DNA of 64,000 bases from Chelatococcus sambhunathii (lineage in GTDB: Bacteria; Pseudomonadota; Alphaproteobacteria; Rhizobiales; Methylopilaceae). This document shows, piece after piece, positions 16,513-26,271 of the stretch (within the stretch, counting starts at the first letter, position 1; every line of letters starts with the position of its first letter). The stretch spans positions 1 to 64,000 of the forward strand of contig JADBEO010000003.1 of NCBI GenBank assembly GCA_031316315.1, in the 5' to 3' direction. Below the pieces are notes generated by a model. That model made no database searches. It was not told the DNA's origin and was given only the letters and a program-made list of their open reading frames with translations. The position numbers and the translations under genes were made by a program.

Positions 16513-17023
16513 TGCGGACGCTAGGTACGTCCGCTTGCTGCAAGCCTCTACGGTTGCGATCTGAGCCCGAGGCGACCCCTTTTTCCGGCTTTGATCCCGA
16601 TATTGGCCGGGCGCCAAACCGGCTAGCTTGATGTGCGCCGGCCGGGCGGCAGCGCCGTCTTAAGGCCGCAGCCTCTTGCCCGGAACGCGGCTCTGCAGCG
16701 AACGGCGCAGCTCGCCGTCATCTGAAATCTGATCCAAGCCTCGCCGGCTCCCGAGGGGGACTTCTTCCCGCTTGGAATTCGGCTCGTCCTCCCGGCCGGC
16801 GCCGCTCGCTTACTTCATGAGGTCAACAGCGGACGCCGATAGAGAACCAGAGCCAAGCGTCAATCGCTGACTGACCGCACAGGTTTGAACGCCGATAGTA
16901 CAGTTATGTAAGTTCCGAAGCTAATCGACGCGATTATGTTTTCGCAAACGGCTGATGGCTTGGCCTCCAAGTCCACTCACAGATCACGTCCGAACGCCGT
17001 CAATTTCTTACCGGAAGGCGATC
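16513..17023. other. Gap between recombinase cassette and hydrolase gene
   Basis: About 510 bases. An open frame from 16617 continues into the small cassette gene but looks non-coding. The stretch around 16850-16950 is more AT-rich than the flanks and probably carries the promoter of the hydrolase at 17024. I see no RNA gene or clear att duplication here. Confidence 0.4.
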
Positions 17024-17872
17024 ATGATCGCAGCTCTGAAGGGTTTCACCCAGCGACTGACGCCGGCGAACGGCGTCAAGATCAACGCGGTCACGGGAGG
17101 CTCCGGCCCGCCAATCCTTCTGCTCCATGGCTGGCCGGAAACGTGGTGGGAATGGCACGACGTGATGCCGCTGCTGGCCGAGCACTTCAGCGTGGTGGCC
17201 ATCGACCTGCGCGGCGCGGGCTTTTCCGACTGTCCGCTCGACGGCTACGACAAGGCGACGATGGCGCGCGACGCGCATCAAGTCATGGTCGCTCTGGGGC
17301 ATGAACGCTACGCTGTCTGCGGACATGACATCGGCGGCATGGTGGCGTTGCCGCAGGCCGCCCTCTATCGGGAAGCCGTCACGCATCTGGCCGTCCTCGA
17401 CGTCCCGCTCCCCGGCTGGTCCAAATGGGAGGCGACGACCGCCGGCCTCTGGCACTTCAGCTTCCACATGAATCGGGATCTGCCTGAGCGGCTGATCCAG
17501 GGCCGAGAGTATGAGTATGTATCGACCTTCATGGCGGAGCGGTTCTACGATCACAGCGCCTTCGATCCAGCGAACATAGAGATCTACGCCAAAGCGATGG
17601 CTCTTCCGGGCCGCACCCGCGGCGGGATGGAATGGTATCGCACGCTCAAAGCCGATCATGCGGCCGCGCTCGAGTACAAGAAGAAACCGCTTGAGATGCC
17701 GGTGCTTGGCCTGGGCGGCGACCAACGGTTCGGCGCGCATATGGTGCCGATGCTCAAAGAGTTCGCCACCAATGTGACGGGCGGTTCGATCGCGCGGTGC
17801 AGCCACTATGTCGCGGACGAACGGCCGCATGAAGTCGCGGCCGCTCTCATCGATCTTCTCAAAGCAAACTGA
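17024..17872 (+). CDS. Alpha/beta hydrolase, epoxide hydrolase-like
   Basis: A 282-residue soluble hydrolase. It has the oxyanion-hole motif LLHGWPETWWEW (about 35-46), a nucleophile Asp (about 103) in CGHDIGGM instead of Ser, which is the epoxide hydrolase/dehalogenase pattern, and a C-terminal His in CSHYVADERPHEV. These suggest epoxide or haloalkane hydrolysis; the substrate is unknown. ATG 17024 follows GGAAGG, so it is chosen over ATG 16955. It is followed by a VOC protein gene in the same direction. Confidence 0.85.
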   Translation: MIAALKGFTQRLTPANGVKINAVTGGSGPPILLLHGWPETWWEWHDVMPLLAEHFSVVAIDLRGAGFSDCPLDGYDKATMARDAHQVMVALGHERYAVCGHDIGGMVALPQAALYREAVTHLAVLDVPLPGWSKWEATTAGLWHFSFHMNRDLPERLIQGREYEYVSTFMAERFYDHSAFDPANIEIYAKAMALPGRTRGGMEWYRTLKADHAAALEYKKKPLEMPVLGLGGDQRFGAHMVPMLKEFATNVTGGSIARCSHYVADERPHEVAAALIDLLKAN

Positions 17873-17978
17873 AGCTCTGCGCCTAGGTCGGGGTGGCTCC
17901 GGCCAGGATCGCGACGTCGCGGGCGAAATCGCGCCCTGACGGTCGCACTCAATCGGCTAAACGATAAAGGATACTGTC

Positions 17979-18509
17979 ATGACCGCACCCGTCATTCGCG
18001 GCGTCAACCACATCGGCATCACGGTGCCCGACATCGAAGCGGCGAAAGCGTTCCTGGTGGAAGCTTTCGGCGGCCAGGTGATCTACCAGTCCTTCGGACC
18101 GCAGGATCCGCCGCGGCAGGGACCTGAGTTCGAGCGCGCCGTCGGGGCCTCTCCCGGCACGGTCGTGCGCGCCCAGGCGATGGTGAAAATCGGAATCGGA
18201 GCCGACATCGAGCTCTTCGAAATGCACGGCCCTGAGCAAGTTCAGCCGGTCCGGGCGAGCGACTTCGGCATCACGCACTTCGCGCTCTACACCGACGACA
18301 TCGAGGCGTCGGTCGAGCGCTTCGAGAAGGCGGGAGGCACGCCCTTCACCGCGCCGCGCGCCATTCCCTACGCGACCGAGAAAGGGGCTGGAAACAGGGT
18401 CTGCTACGGCCGCATGCCCTGGGGCACGACGATGGAGTTCATCACCACGCCTGACCGCATGGCCTATCATGACCAGACGGATCTGCGCAGGTGGCAGGAC
18501 GAGGACTGA
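17979..18509 (+). CDS. VOC-family (glyoxalase/dioxygenase fold) protein
   Basis: A 176-residue vicinal-oxygen-chelate protein. VNHIGITVPDIEAAKAFLVE and FGITHFALYTDDIEASVERF are the two beta-alpha-beta-beta-beta halves. Likely metal ligands are His near residue 10 (NHIGIT), His in THFALYT and Glu in TTMEFITTP. Family members include glyoxalase I-type lyases, extradiol dioxygenases and resistance proteins. It lies 107 bases after the epoxide hydrolase-like gene and may act with it in detoxification. Confidence 0.8.
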   Translation: MTAPVIRGVNHIGITVPDIEAAKAFLVEAFGGQVIYQSFGPQDPPRQGPEFERAVGASPGTVVRAQAMVKIGIGADIELFEMHGPEQVQPVRASDFGITHFALYTDDIEASVERFEKAGGTPFTAPRAIPYATEKGAGNRVCYGRMPWGTTMEFITTPDRMAYHDQTDLRRWQDED

Positions 18510-18589
18510 GCCGGGCGCGAGAAGCATTCCGATCAAGCGTGTCGCGGCGATGCTCGTCTTCGCCGCGGCCGCGCTCTAAACCGGCCTGA

Positions 18590-18889
18590 TCAGAGCGGAA
18601 CGCCGATGCTGCGAGACACAACGGCGTCGGTGAAAAAGGGGACGTCCGCCATCACCGTTGCGGTCTCGATGGACGCGAGCGCCGCGTGCAGCGCGGCCTC
18701 ATCGCGGAATTGATAGATCCCCACGGAGACATCCGCGGCGTCGGCGTCGCGCGGAAAGAAGGCGGCGGCGCTTTCCAGTCCATGCCGCCGCCAGCAGGCC
18801 AGAGCCAGTGGCAGGTGAACGTCGACATAGTAGTCGCGGTCGAAATATGTGCCGCCGCTGCAGGTGACTATCAGTGTCGTGTTCGCCAT
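18590..18889 (-). CDS. EthD-family protein
   Basis: A 99-residue protein with the dimeric alpha/beta ferredoxin-like fold of EthD proteins: YFDRDYYVDVHLPLALACWR followed by VGIYQFRDEAALHAALAS and VPFFTDA. The conserved YY...HLPLA pattern supports the call. EthD proteins accompany oxidations such as ether degradation, but many are orphan. Start ATG 18889. Confidence 0.7.
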   Translation of the reverse strand: MANTTLIVTCSGGTYFDRDYYVDVHLPLALACWRRHGLESAAAFFPRDADAADVSVGIYQFRDEAALHAALASIETATVMADVPFFTDAVVSRSIGVPL

Positions 18890-19048
18890 GAACGAGCGTT
18901 TGGACCTATCGGAAGTCGTCCTCAACTTACAAAATTGAGCATGCCTCGTTCAGCAATGTGGGTCGAGCTACCGATGCATCTGTGCCGATAGACGCGGCGA
19001 AGAGCCGGCGGCGCCGCGCCGCCCAGCTCAAGTCGCAGGCTGCGGCGC

Positions 19049-19915
19049 TCATGTTTGCACTGAAGTCTTCGCGATATGTTCGGTCACCATGTCGATGAAC
19101 GCCCGCAGCCGCTGAAGGCGCCGGATGTCCCGGTGATAGCCCATCCAGATGTCTCGTGAGGGCGGCTCAACCGGCAGGTCGAGCTTGCGAAGACCAACGA
19201 TCTGGCTTCCGACCACTTGCGGCAGGACGGCGATGCCGATGCCCTGACGGCTCATCCGCCCTTGCACGTTGCGATTGTTCGACCGAAGGATCGGCTTCGC
19301 GTTCGGAAAGCTCTCGACGAGCCAAGCGATATCCGGGAATTGGCCGGTCGACGTGTCGTGGGTGATGAGCCGGAAGCCGGTCCCATCCCCATACGTCGGC
19401 TCAGGCGAAGACGCCGCGACGTAGACGCCATAGGGCAGTCGGACCAATCGTCGCTGCACGACATCGGGGTTGTCGAACGGGACGATCCGAAAAGCGATGT
19501 CGGCCTCCCGCTGCGCGAGGCTGAACAGTCGCGTGCCTGTGAGAATTTCCAGATCGACGTGCGGATAGGCTCTCGCATAATTGTCGATGATCGGCGGCAG
19601 GACGTAGGCTCCGAACCAGTCGGCCGACGATATGCGCAAGGTGCCTCGAAGCTCTTGCTCTTGTCCGCTGAGCCGGCGTTCGATGGCCAGAGCGCCTTCC
19701 TCCATCTGCTCGGCCAGGGCGATGACGGCGTTTCCTTCTTCCGTCGGAACGAATCCGTCCGCCGTCCTCTGGAACAACGTCTGGCCGGTCGCTTCTTCGA
19801 GCGCCCGCAGGCGGCGTCCCACGGTGGGGTGGCTCAGATGAAGCGCGCGCGCGGCCGCGCCCAGCGTGCCGTTGCGGGCTATGGCGAGAAAAATCCTGAC
19901 GTCGCTCCACTCCAT
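19049..19915 (-). CDS. LysR-family transcriptional regulator
   Basis: A 288-residue regulator with the N-terminal winged HTH (MEWSDVRIFLAIARNGTLGA, AARALHLSHPTVGRRLRALE) and a LysR substrate-binding domain. It is transcribed away from an SDR gene at 20074, the usual target arrangement for LysR proteins. The start MEWSDV is the standard one; an in-frame ATG at 20023 would add a non-conserved extension. Confidence 0.88.
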   Translation of the reverse strand: MEWSDVRIFLAIARNGTLGAAARALHLSHPTVGRRLRALEEATGQTLFQRTADGFVPTEEGNAVIALAEQMEEGALAIERRLSGQEQELRGTLRISSADWFGAYVLPPIIDNYARAYPHVDLEILTGTRLFSLAQREADIAFRIVPFDNPDVVQRRLVRLPYGVYVAASSPEPTYGDGTGFRLITHDTSTGQFPDIAWLVESFPNAKPILRSNNRNVQGRMSRQGIGIAVLPQVVGSQIVGLRKLDLPVEPPSRDIWMGYHRDIRRLQRLRAFIDMVTEHIAKTSVQT

Positions 19916-20073
19916 TGGCGTACCCACAAGAATGAACGGATAAGGTACATTACTGTCACTTATCGAACAAAACCGAAAGATTATTCTGTCTCCTCGTCCC
20001 GCTGAGATGATCGCTTGGGTCACCTTCGCGTCAGTTCGCGCGGGGCCTTGCCTGAATACCGAAGGAGAACAGG

Positions 20074-20910
20074 ATGAAGACTTGGCTGATCACAGGATGC
20101 TCGTCGGGCCTGGGCCGGCAGCTTGCTGAAGCGGTGGCTGCGCGCGGCGACCGGCTCGTCGCCACCGCTCGCTCCACCGACAGCTTGCTGCCTTTGCGCG
20201 AGCGCTATCCTGAGACGGTGCGCAGCATTTCGCTCGACGTCACCCGCGCCGGAGACGCCTCAAAGGCGGTGGCTCTCGCCGAGCGCGCGTTCGGCGGCGT
20301 GGACGTCCTCGTCAACAATGCCGGCTTTGGTTTCATCGGCGCGATCGAGGAGGGAGAGCCGAGCGAATACCGGCCGCTGTTCGAGGTCAACGTCTTCGGC
20401 CTGATCGAGACGACCCGAGTCGCCCTGCCGGCGCTGCGCAAACGCCCGGGCGCCCGCATCGTCAATCTCTCTTCCGGGGCCGGGATCGCCGGCTCCGCAG
20501 GCTTCGGCTTCTACAACGCGACCAAATTCGCCGTGGAAGGCCTGTCTGAAGCGCTTGCACAGGAGCTTGGTCCTCTCGGACTGAAAGTGATCATCGTCGA
20601 ACCTGGCCCCTTCCGCACCGAGTTTTTGGGTCGCTCGATGGCGGCCGCCGCGCGTGAGATCGACGCCTACGCCGAGACCGTGCAGGCGAGGCGACGCTAT
20701 CGCGAGACCAACGATGGCCGGCAGGCCGGCGACCCGGCCAAAGCCGTCGCCGTCATTCTGGAGGCCGTCGACGCAACGAATCCGCCGCTGCACCTGCCGA
20801 TCGGACCGCGCGCTCACGCGACGGCGGAGCGAAAGCTGGACGCCTTCCGAGCCGACATCGCCGCTTGGCGCGAAAAGTCCATCGCGACCGACTTCGACGC
20901 GCTTAACTAG
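20074..20910 (+). CDS. Short-chain dehydrogenase/reductase
   Basis: A 278-residue NAD(P)-dependent oxidoreductase with ITGCSSGLGRQLAEAV (cofactor loop, about 5-20), VLVNNAGFG, catalytic Ser in VNLSSGAG and FYNATKFAVEG (YxxxK). The C-terminal region (GDPAKAVAVILEAV...LHLPIGPRA) is typical of the classical SDR group related to the gene at 28843. It is divergent from the LysR gene and starts after GAAGGAGAACAGG. Substrate unknown. Confidence 0.88.
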   Translation: MKTWLITGCSSGLGRQLAEAVAARGDRLVATARSTDSLLPLRERYPETVRSISLDVTRAGDASKAVALAERAFGGVDVLVNNAGFGFIGAIEEGEPSEYRPLFEVNVFGLIETTRVALPALRKRPGARIVNLSSGAGIAGSAGFGFYNATKFAVEGLSEALAQELGPLGLKVIIVEPGPFRTEFLGRSMAAAAREIDAYAETVQARRRYRETNDGRQAGDPAKAVAVILEAVDATNPPLHLPIGPRAHATAERKLDAFRADIAAWREKSIATDFDALN

Positions 20911-21196
20911 ACGCCTCGACGTGATCACGACCGTCGCCGCTTACGCCTGCAGCGCCGACACGCCGGTCGCCCCTGGTCGAGCCCGGTTGAAGCACGCTTG
21001 GCCGGTCGCGGGGCTTCGCCAAGCCGCGCGACCGGCTTTCCTCTCCGACGTTGAGGCCGCCGAGAGCCTCGAAGCGTTGATCTCACGCCCTGCCGTAAGC
21101 GGCGTCCGGTGACCCTTCATGTCCATCACCCGCCCATCATGGCGCGCGCTGGTTCCGGACGTGCGTCAAGTTCGCGTCGGCATGTGGCGGCGGCGC

Positions 21197-21970
21197 TCAG
21201 CGCCCCGCGGCCTTCAGGATAAGCCCTGCGATCGCGTCGGGCTGGGAGATGAGCGCCAGGTGGCTCGCCTTGACCTCGATCGTCGTGGCGCCCATGCGCT
21301 TCGCCATGAACCGCTGGAGGTCCGGATTGATCGTGCGGTCGTCGGCCGAGACGGCGTAGAAGCTCGGCTTGGACCTCCAGGCCGCGTTGCTGGTCCTGCC
21401 CGCAAGCAGCGCCTTCTGGAACGGCTGCTGCACGGCGTGAAGGACGAGCGCCTTATCCCGCGGCAGGTCGCCCGCGAAGTCCCGGAGGAACGCCTCGCGC
21501 GTCAGCCGGCCCTCTTCGCCATCGAAGACGATGCCGGCGCTTGCGGGCGGCGTCGGATAGGTCTTGGCGAGCGCCGCGTAGTCTTCTCCGGCGTCAGGGG
21601 CGCGAGCGGCCACATAGACGAGCGAGGAGACCTTCGGATGGACGCCGTTCTCGGTGACCAGCACGCCAGAGAAGGAATGCCCCACCAGCACGGTCGGGCC
21701 GTCTTGACGATCCAGCACGCGCTCGACCGCCGCGGCGGCCTCGGGCAGCGTGGTGAGGGGGTTCTGCACCGCCGTGGCGTTCAATCCCGCTGCCTGAAGC
21801 CGCGCGATGACCTCAGTCCAGCACGATCCGTCGGCGAAAAGGCCGTGAGCGAGAACGATGTTGTCGGCCCGGACCAGGCCGGCCGTGGGCGCCGCGAGGG
21901 CGGGCTTGGTCGAGGCGGCGGCCGCGACCGCGGCGACGAGAACGGTGTTGAACGTGCGGCGGTCCATCAC
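21197..21970 (-). CDS. Exported alpha/beta hydrolase
   Basis: A 257-residue hydrolase of the pyrethroid-esterase/salicylate-esterase-like group. It has an N-terminal signal with DRRTF followed by a hydrophobic stretch ending ALAAP, suggesting export (possibly Tat). IVLAHGLFADGSCWTEV is the oxyanion-hole region, LVGHSFSGVLV holds the nucleophile Ser, and KASHLALISQPDAIAG the catalytic His. The substrate is unknown. Confidence 0.85.
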   Translation of the reverse strand: MMDRRTFNTVLVAAVAAAASTKPALAAPTAGLVRADNIVLAHGLFADGSCWTEVIARLQAAGLNATAVQNPLTTLPEAAAAVERVLDRQDGPTVLVGHSFSGVLVTENGVHPKVSSLVYVAARAPDAGEDYAALAKTYPTPPASAGIVFDGEEGRLTREAFLRDFAGDLPRDKALVLHAVQQPFQKALLAGRTSNAAWRSKPSFYAVSADDRTINPDLQRFMAKRMGATTIEVKASHLALISQPDAIAGLILKAAGR

Positions 21971-22344
21971 GATCGGCTCCTTTCATTACATCCTTGGCGT
22001 TCGCCCGACGGAGGCCGCGGCGAAGCTGCGTCGGAAGACACAGCCCTTCTGAAGTGCTGTCGAACGGAGCCGGGATCGATCAGATCATCAGATCCGGCGC
22101 CTATACGTGCGTATGCCGGCCTCCAAATCCCCGTATGGTTTTGCGCGCTTCCGCGAAATGGCACTGCTCTCTTGATCAAAGGCAAGGCGAAGCGAGGCGT
22201 GAGGCGTCCGGCTGAGAAGCGGCTCCCGGGCCCCGCGCGGCGTGGTACGTCGGGGAAGGAATTCCGGCGCCGGAGCCGTGGGGGCTCTGGGAGCCGTTAC
22301 GAGGCTGCTCCCGGATGCGATCGGGGTGTCTGTAGGGGAAGACG
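21971..22344. other. Divergent intergenic region upstream of the sensor kinase
   Basis: About 370 bases between the exported hydrolase and the histidine kinase. It probably holds both promoters. CCCCGTATGGTTTT (22129-22142) resembles CTGTGTATGATTTT at 24929 and CTTCGTATGATCTG at 26012 (see findings). No gene seen. Confidence 0.4.
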
Positions 22345-24258
22345 TTGACGATAGCAGCGACCGAGCCGGCGGCCCCGGTCTGGCCCCGTGGCATAGCCCT
22401 GCGCGCGCTGGCGGGGGCTCTCGCGCTTGGCGTTTTCTTCATCGACGCGTTCACGCCGCTTCAGAGCGCGGTGGCGGTGCTCTACGTCCTCGTCATCCTA
22501 ATCGCCGCCAAAGTGTCCGAGACCGATTTGGTCGTGGCTTCAGCGGCGAGCGTGGCGCTGGCGGCGCTGGCCTATGTCTACATGCACGGCGTCGATCAAT
22601 TCGGATCGTCGACCATACGTCTGGCCGTGAGCTTCTCTGCGATCGGCATCGGCACGGTGCTCTCGCTGCAGAACCTGAGAGCCACCAACAGGCTCCGCGA
22701 GCAGGCCCAACTGCTCGACCTTTCGCACGACATGATTTTCGTCCGCGACGCGGCCGGCATCATCCGATTCTGGAACCGCGGAGCCGAAAATCGGTATGGG
22801 TGGCCGGCCGAAGTGGCGATCGGCAAGGTCGCGGACGAACTGCTCGTGACGGAGTACCCGACAAGGCGGTCCGACATCGAGCAGCAGCTGCTCCGGACCT
22901 CACGCTGGGAAGGCGTGTTGCGTCAGCGCACGAACGCGGGCGCGACCATCGTCGTGGAAAGCCGGTGGGCGATGCAGCGCGGTGGTCCAGGCCAACCGTT
23001 CAGGGTCCTGGAGACCCACCGGGACGTCACCGAGCGCGAGGCGTCGCACAGGGCTCTCGCCCAGAGCGAGCGCCGCTACCGGCGCATGTTCGATGCGAAC
23101 CGCGTGGGCCTGCTCCAGGAGGACTGGTCCGCTCTCCGTACGGAGCTGCGGCGGCTGACCTCCGCGAAGGAAGCCGATCTTCTCCGCTACATCGATGCGA
23201 ACCCGAACTTCGTGGAGCGGGCGAAGGCGCTCGTCCGGATCACCGACGTCAACGCCGCCTTCCTCGAGATCGCCGGGGCCGACAGCGCGGTGAGCTTGCC
23301 CCGATCGCTCGACGGCCTCCTCGGAGAGGCCGACCAGACCTTCGCGGGGTCGCTCGCGGCCTTTTGCCGGGGCGACAGGTTCTTCGAGGGCGAGACGGAG
23401 ATAAGGGCCTCCGACGGACGGCGCGTGCCTGTCATCTTCGGACTGACGTTCCCAGCGGTCGAGGAGGGCAACGACGGAGAGGTACTGGCCTTCGTCGTCG
23501 ACGCCACCGAGCGCAACGAAGCCCAGAACGCGCTTCTGGCGGCTCAGGCGGAGCTCGCCCACGCGGCCCGCGTCGCCACCCTGGGCGAGCTGACGGCGTC
23601 CATCACCCACGAGGTTAACCAGCCGCTCGCCGCGATCGTCACCAATGGCGAGGCCGCGCTCCGCTGGCTCCGCCGGGCGGAGCCGGATCTCGAGGAGGTC
23701 TCCACCGCGCTCGTCCGGGCGATCGAGGAGGGCAAGAGAGCGAGCGCCGTCGTCCGCCGGATCCGGGCCTTCCTCACCAAGGGGCCGATCAGGCGCGACG
23801 CCCTCGACGTGGCGGAGCTGGTGCAGGACGCGGTCCTGCTGGTCGAGCGGGAGCTGACGAAATCCGGGGCGACCGTCCACCTGCGGCTCGACCCCAGTTT
23901 GCCGAGGGTCTTGGGCGATCGGGTGCAATTGCAGCAGGTGCTGGTCAACCTCGCGGTGAACGCGACGCACGCCATGGCCGGCGCGCCGGATGGCAGGCTG
24001 TGGGTCGGAGCCGCGGCCGACGGCGCCGGCTATGTCGCCGTGACGGTCGCCGACAGCGGGCCCGGGATCCCCGAGGCGAACCTCGGCAAGCTTTTCGATC
24101 CGTTCTTCACGACCAAGGAGGACGGCATGGGGATGGGCCTTGCGATCTGCCGCTCCACCATCGAAGCTCATGGCGGCCAGCTCTCGGTCGAGAGCCGGGC
24201 GGGCGAAGGCGCCCGCTTCATCTTCACGATCCCCGTCGCCTCACAGGGTCCAGAATGA
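22345..24258 (+). CDS. PAS-containing membrane sensor histidine kinase
   Basis: A 637-residue kinase. Residues ~15-110 form about four membrane helices ([55 protein letters not shown]). A PAS domain follows ([20 protein letters not shown]), then a second divergent PAS-like region, the HisKA H-box ([18 protein letters not shown], His about 422) and an HATPase ([41 protein letters not shown]). The H-box is of the FixL class. Start is TTG with AGGGGAAG just upstream. Its stop overlaps the response-regulator start (ATGA), so they are coupled. Confidence 0.9.
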   Translation: MTIAATEPAAPVWPRGIALRALAGALALGVFFIDAFTPLQSAVAVLYVLVILIAAKVSETDLVVASAASVALAALAYVYMHGVDQFGSSTIRLAVSFSAIGIGTVLSLQNLRATNRLREQAQLLDLSHDMIFVRDAAGIIRFWNRGAENRYGWPAEVAIGKVADELLVTEYPTRRSDIEQQLLRTSRWEGVLRQRTNAGATIVVESRWAMQRGGPGQPFRVLETHRDVTEREASHRALAQSERRYRRMFDANRVGLLQEDWSALRTELRRLTSAKEADLLRYIDANPNFVERAKALVRITDVNAAFLEIAGADSAVSLPRSLDGLLGEADQTFAGSLAAFCRGDRFFEGETEIRASDGRRVPVIFGLTFPAVEEGNDGEVLAFVVDATERNEAQNALLAAQAELAHAARVATLGELTASITHEVNQPLAAIVTNGEAALRWLRRAEPDLEEVSTALVRAIEEGKRASAVVRRIRAFLTKGPIRRDALDVAELVQDAVLLVERELTKSGATVHLRLDPSLPRVLGDRVQLQQVLVNLAVNATHAMAGAPDGRLWVGAAADGAGYVAVTVADSGPGIPEANLGKLFDPFFTTKEDGMGMGLAICRSTIEAHGGQLSVESRAGEGARFIFTIPVASQGPE

Positions 24259-24920
24259 TCCGGCAGGGCAGCAAGAGTTCGGGCGGCGAAGAGCCGTCCG
24301 GCAAGCGCGTCGTGGTGGTGGTGGACGACGACGCAGGAATCCGCGAGTCCCTCGGCAGCCTATTCCGGTCGGTGGACCTTCACGTCGAACTGTTCGGCTC
24401 GCCGGCGGACCTGCTCGCGCGGCCGGCGCCGGACGTCCCGAGCTGCATCGTCCTGGACGTCAGGCTTCCGGGGATCAGCGGGCTCGACTTCCAGCAACAG
24501 CTCGCATGCGCCGGCGTCCATCTGCCGGTGATCTTCATGACCGGGCATGGCGACATCCCGATGTCCGTGCGCGCCATGAAGGCGGGCGCCGTCGACTTCC
24601 TGGCCAAGCCGTTCAGAGACCAGGACATGCTGGACGCGGTTATGAGCGCGATCGAGCGCGACGCGCTGCGGCGGCGCGAACTGGCGGCTGAGACGGATCT
24701 CAAAGCCCGTTATGCCTCGCTCACGGCCCGCGAACGCGAGGTCATGGGTTACGTCACCGCCGGCCTCATGAACAAGCAGGTCGCGGGCGAGATCGGTCTG
24801 AGCGAAATCACAGTGAAAATTCACCGCGGCTCCGCCATGCGCAAGATGAACGCGAAGTCGCTCGCCGAGTTGGTGCGGATGGCGCAAGCGCTCGGCGTCA
24901 CAGACCCGCGGTCGTCATGA
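24255..24920 (+). CDS. FixJ/NarL-family response regulator
   Basis: A 221-residue regulator. The receiver has VVVDDDAGIRES, phospho-acceptor Asp (about 69) in IVLDVRLPGISG, MTGHGDIPM and LAKPFRD. The LuxR-type HTH is LTAREREVMGYVTAGLMNKQ followed by VAGEIGLSEITVKIHRG. It is the cognate partner of the overlapping sensor kinase. Target genes are unknown. Confidence 0.9.
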   Translation: MIRQGSKSSGGEEPSGKRVVVVVDDDAGIRESLGSLFRSVDLHVELFGSPADLLARPAPDVPSCIVLDVRLPGISGLDFQQQLACAGVHLPVIFMTGHGDIPMSVRAMKAGAVDFLAKPFRDQDMLDAVMSAIERDALRRRELAAETDLKARYASLTAREREVMGYVTAGLMNKQVAGEIGLSEITVKIHRGSAMRKMNAKSLAELVRMAQALGVTDPRSS

Positions 24921-25021
24921 CGCAAACCTGTGTATGATTTTCGGCTTGTGCGGGCAGCCTTAGATTGAACCGGAGCTGAGCACCGCTCGTTGCGTCCATG
25001 AGGGACGCACAGAGGATTCCC

Positions 25022-25393
25022 ATGGCCGAGGCGCCGACCATTGCGATCGTCGACGACGACGAGGGCGTCCGCATGTCGCTGGCGAGCCTCGTGCGCTCGC
25101 TCGGCTACTATGCGCGCACCTACGGATCGGGGCTCGAATTCCTGCGCGCGGACATCGCGGATGAACCCGACTGCATGATCGCTGACGTGCAGATGCCGGC
25201 CATGACGGGCGACAAGCTGCAGGAAGCCCTGGTCTCCGCGGGGCGCCGCTTCCCGATCATCTTCATGACGGCGTTCCCGACCGAAGACGTGCGCTGCAGG
25301 GTGATGGCGAACGGAGCGCACTGCTTCCTCGTCAAGCCAACCGACGGCGAGACGATCATCCGCTGCATCGAGGACGCGCTGGCCGTCCCGTGA
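25022..25393 (+). CDS. Single-domain response regulator (receiver only)
   Basis: A 123-residue receiver with no output domain: IAIVDDDEGVRMSLAS, phospho-Asp (about 55) in MIADVQMPAMTG, FMTAFPTED and LVKPTDGE. It resembles the FixJ-type receivers used as phosphate sinks or modulators. It lies about 100 bases after the FixJ-type regulator and is likely served by the same kinase. ATG 25022 is chosen over an upstream start. Confidence 0.82.
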   Translation: MAEAPTIAIVDDDEGVRMSLASLVRSLGYYARTYGSGLEFLRADIADEPDCMIADVQMPAMTGDKLQEALVSAGRRFPIIFMTAFPTEDVRCRVMANGAHCFLVKPTDGETIIRCIEDALAVP

Positions 25394-25644
25394 CGGCGCC
25401 CCGCGTCGCTTCGTCACCTGCATGCACACGCTGACAGGCCGGTCCTGTGGCGATCCCTCGTCGCGGACTAGGCGGGCGCGTGGTCGGCCCGCATCCCCCC
25501 GCGGCCCTATACTAAGGTTTCGTGTCATCTTATCCAATGGTTAGAGGCGCATCCCGCGATATAATGTTCGAACGTTGCTTGGGCCTCCATCTTTGCTCGC
25601 AGATCAGAACCGCACTGGGCGGTCTGATGAAAAGGATGGATGTC

Positions 25645-25905
25645 ATGAACACGAAGTCTTTCGCCGTCGCGGCTCTTGCGGCCGTGGTTTCGCTCTCCTC
25701 CGCGTCCACGTTCGCCTTCGCTCAGGGCGGCGGCGACGGAGGCCGCGAGCAGCAGGAGTTCTACAAGGTCCTCCGGCACGACTATGCGGCGAAGGGTGCG
25801 CGCACTGAGACGCGGACCGTCTCGATGAAGCGCGAGGTCGCCGCTCCGCTCGCGCCCAAGGCCGAGCCTGCCCTTGTCTGGGACGGCAACGAGAACAACG
25901 GCTGA
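25645..25905 (+). CDS. Small exported protein with C-terminal WDGNENNG
   Basis: An 86-residue protein. A signal peptide (MNTKSFAVAALAAVVSLSSA...FAFAQ) is followed by a Gly-rich stretch, FYKVLRHDYAAKGARTETRT, a Pro/Ala/Lys segment and the C-terminus ALVWDGNENNG. The start is set by AAAGGA upstream of the ATG. No family recognised. The last nine residues match those of an otherwise dissimilar exported protein at 34595-34891 (VWDGNKNNG). Confidence 0.7.
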   Translation: MNTKSFAVAALAAVVSLSSASTFAFAQGGGDGGREQQEFYKVLRHDYAAKGARTETRTVSMKREVAAPLAPKAEPALVWDGNENNG

Positions 25906-26271
25906 TCCCGGCCACGATCGGCCCGGCCCTTTGGCGGCCGGGCCGTCCGTGGTCCGCTCCGGCGGCCGCGCCCACCCGTCTCGGGCAGGCTCCCGCTCCC
26001 GGGACCAAAACCTTCGTATGATCTGCCGATATCCAAGTAGAATGCCGTCCATTCCTGGACCGGCCTAAGTCTCATCCGCGAGACGTCGTTACGCGGAAGA
26101 GATCGTTGAACGCCGACGTCCACGCCATCAGCGGCGCGGCTTCGACCTCAATTCCGAGAACCCAGACCGCGGCGGCGTCGCGATGTCGAATGACAAGGCG
26201 CGGCGCAATCAGTCGCTCGGCGTCTGCGACCCCGCAACGATCAGCCAAACCTGCCCCGTCGAGGAGACGAC
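25906..26271. other. Gap upstream of exported beta-rich protein
   Basis: About 366 bases. It begins with GC-rich inverted-repeat-like sequence after the small exported gene (GGCCCGGCC...GGCCGGGCC, 25918-25943), a likely terminator. CTTCGTATGATCTG at 26012 may be a promoter/operator element. No gene seen. Confidence 0.4.

Larger units (their letters stand above)
12658..16617. mobile_element. Serine-recombinase cassette beside tRNA-Ser
   Basis: A block of co-directional minus-strand genes: small unknown protein, DUF3489 protein, winged-helix protein, DUF2924 protein and large serine recombinase. This set recurs as an integrated unit in alphaproteobacteria. The block lies just past a tRNA gene, is bounded by a terminator, and its codons look less regular than those of the flanks. 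I could not find a duplicated tRNA 3' end or clear att sites, so the limits are approximate. Confidence 0.55.
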
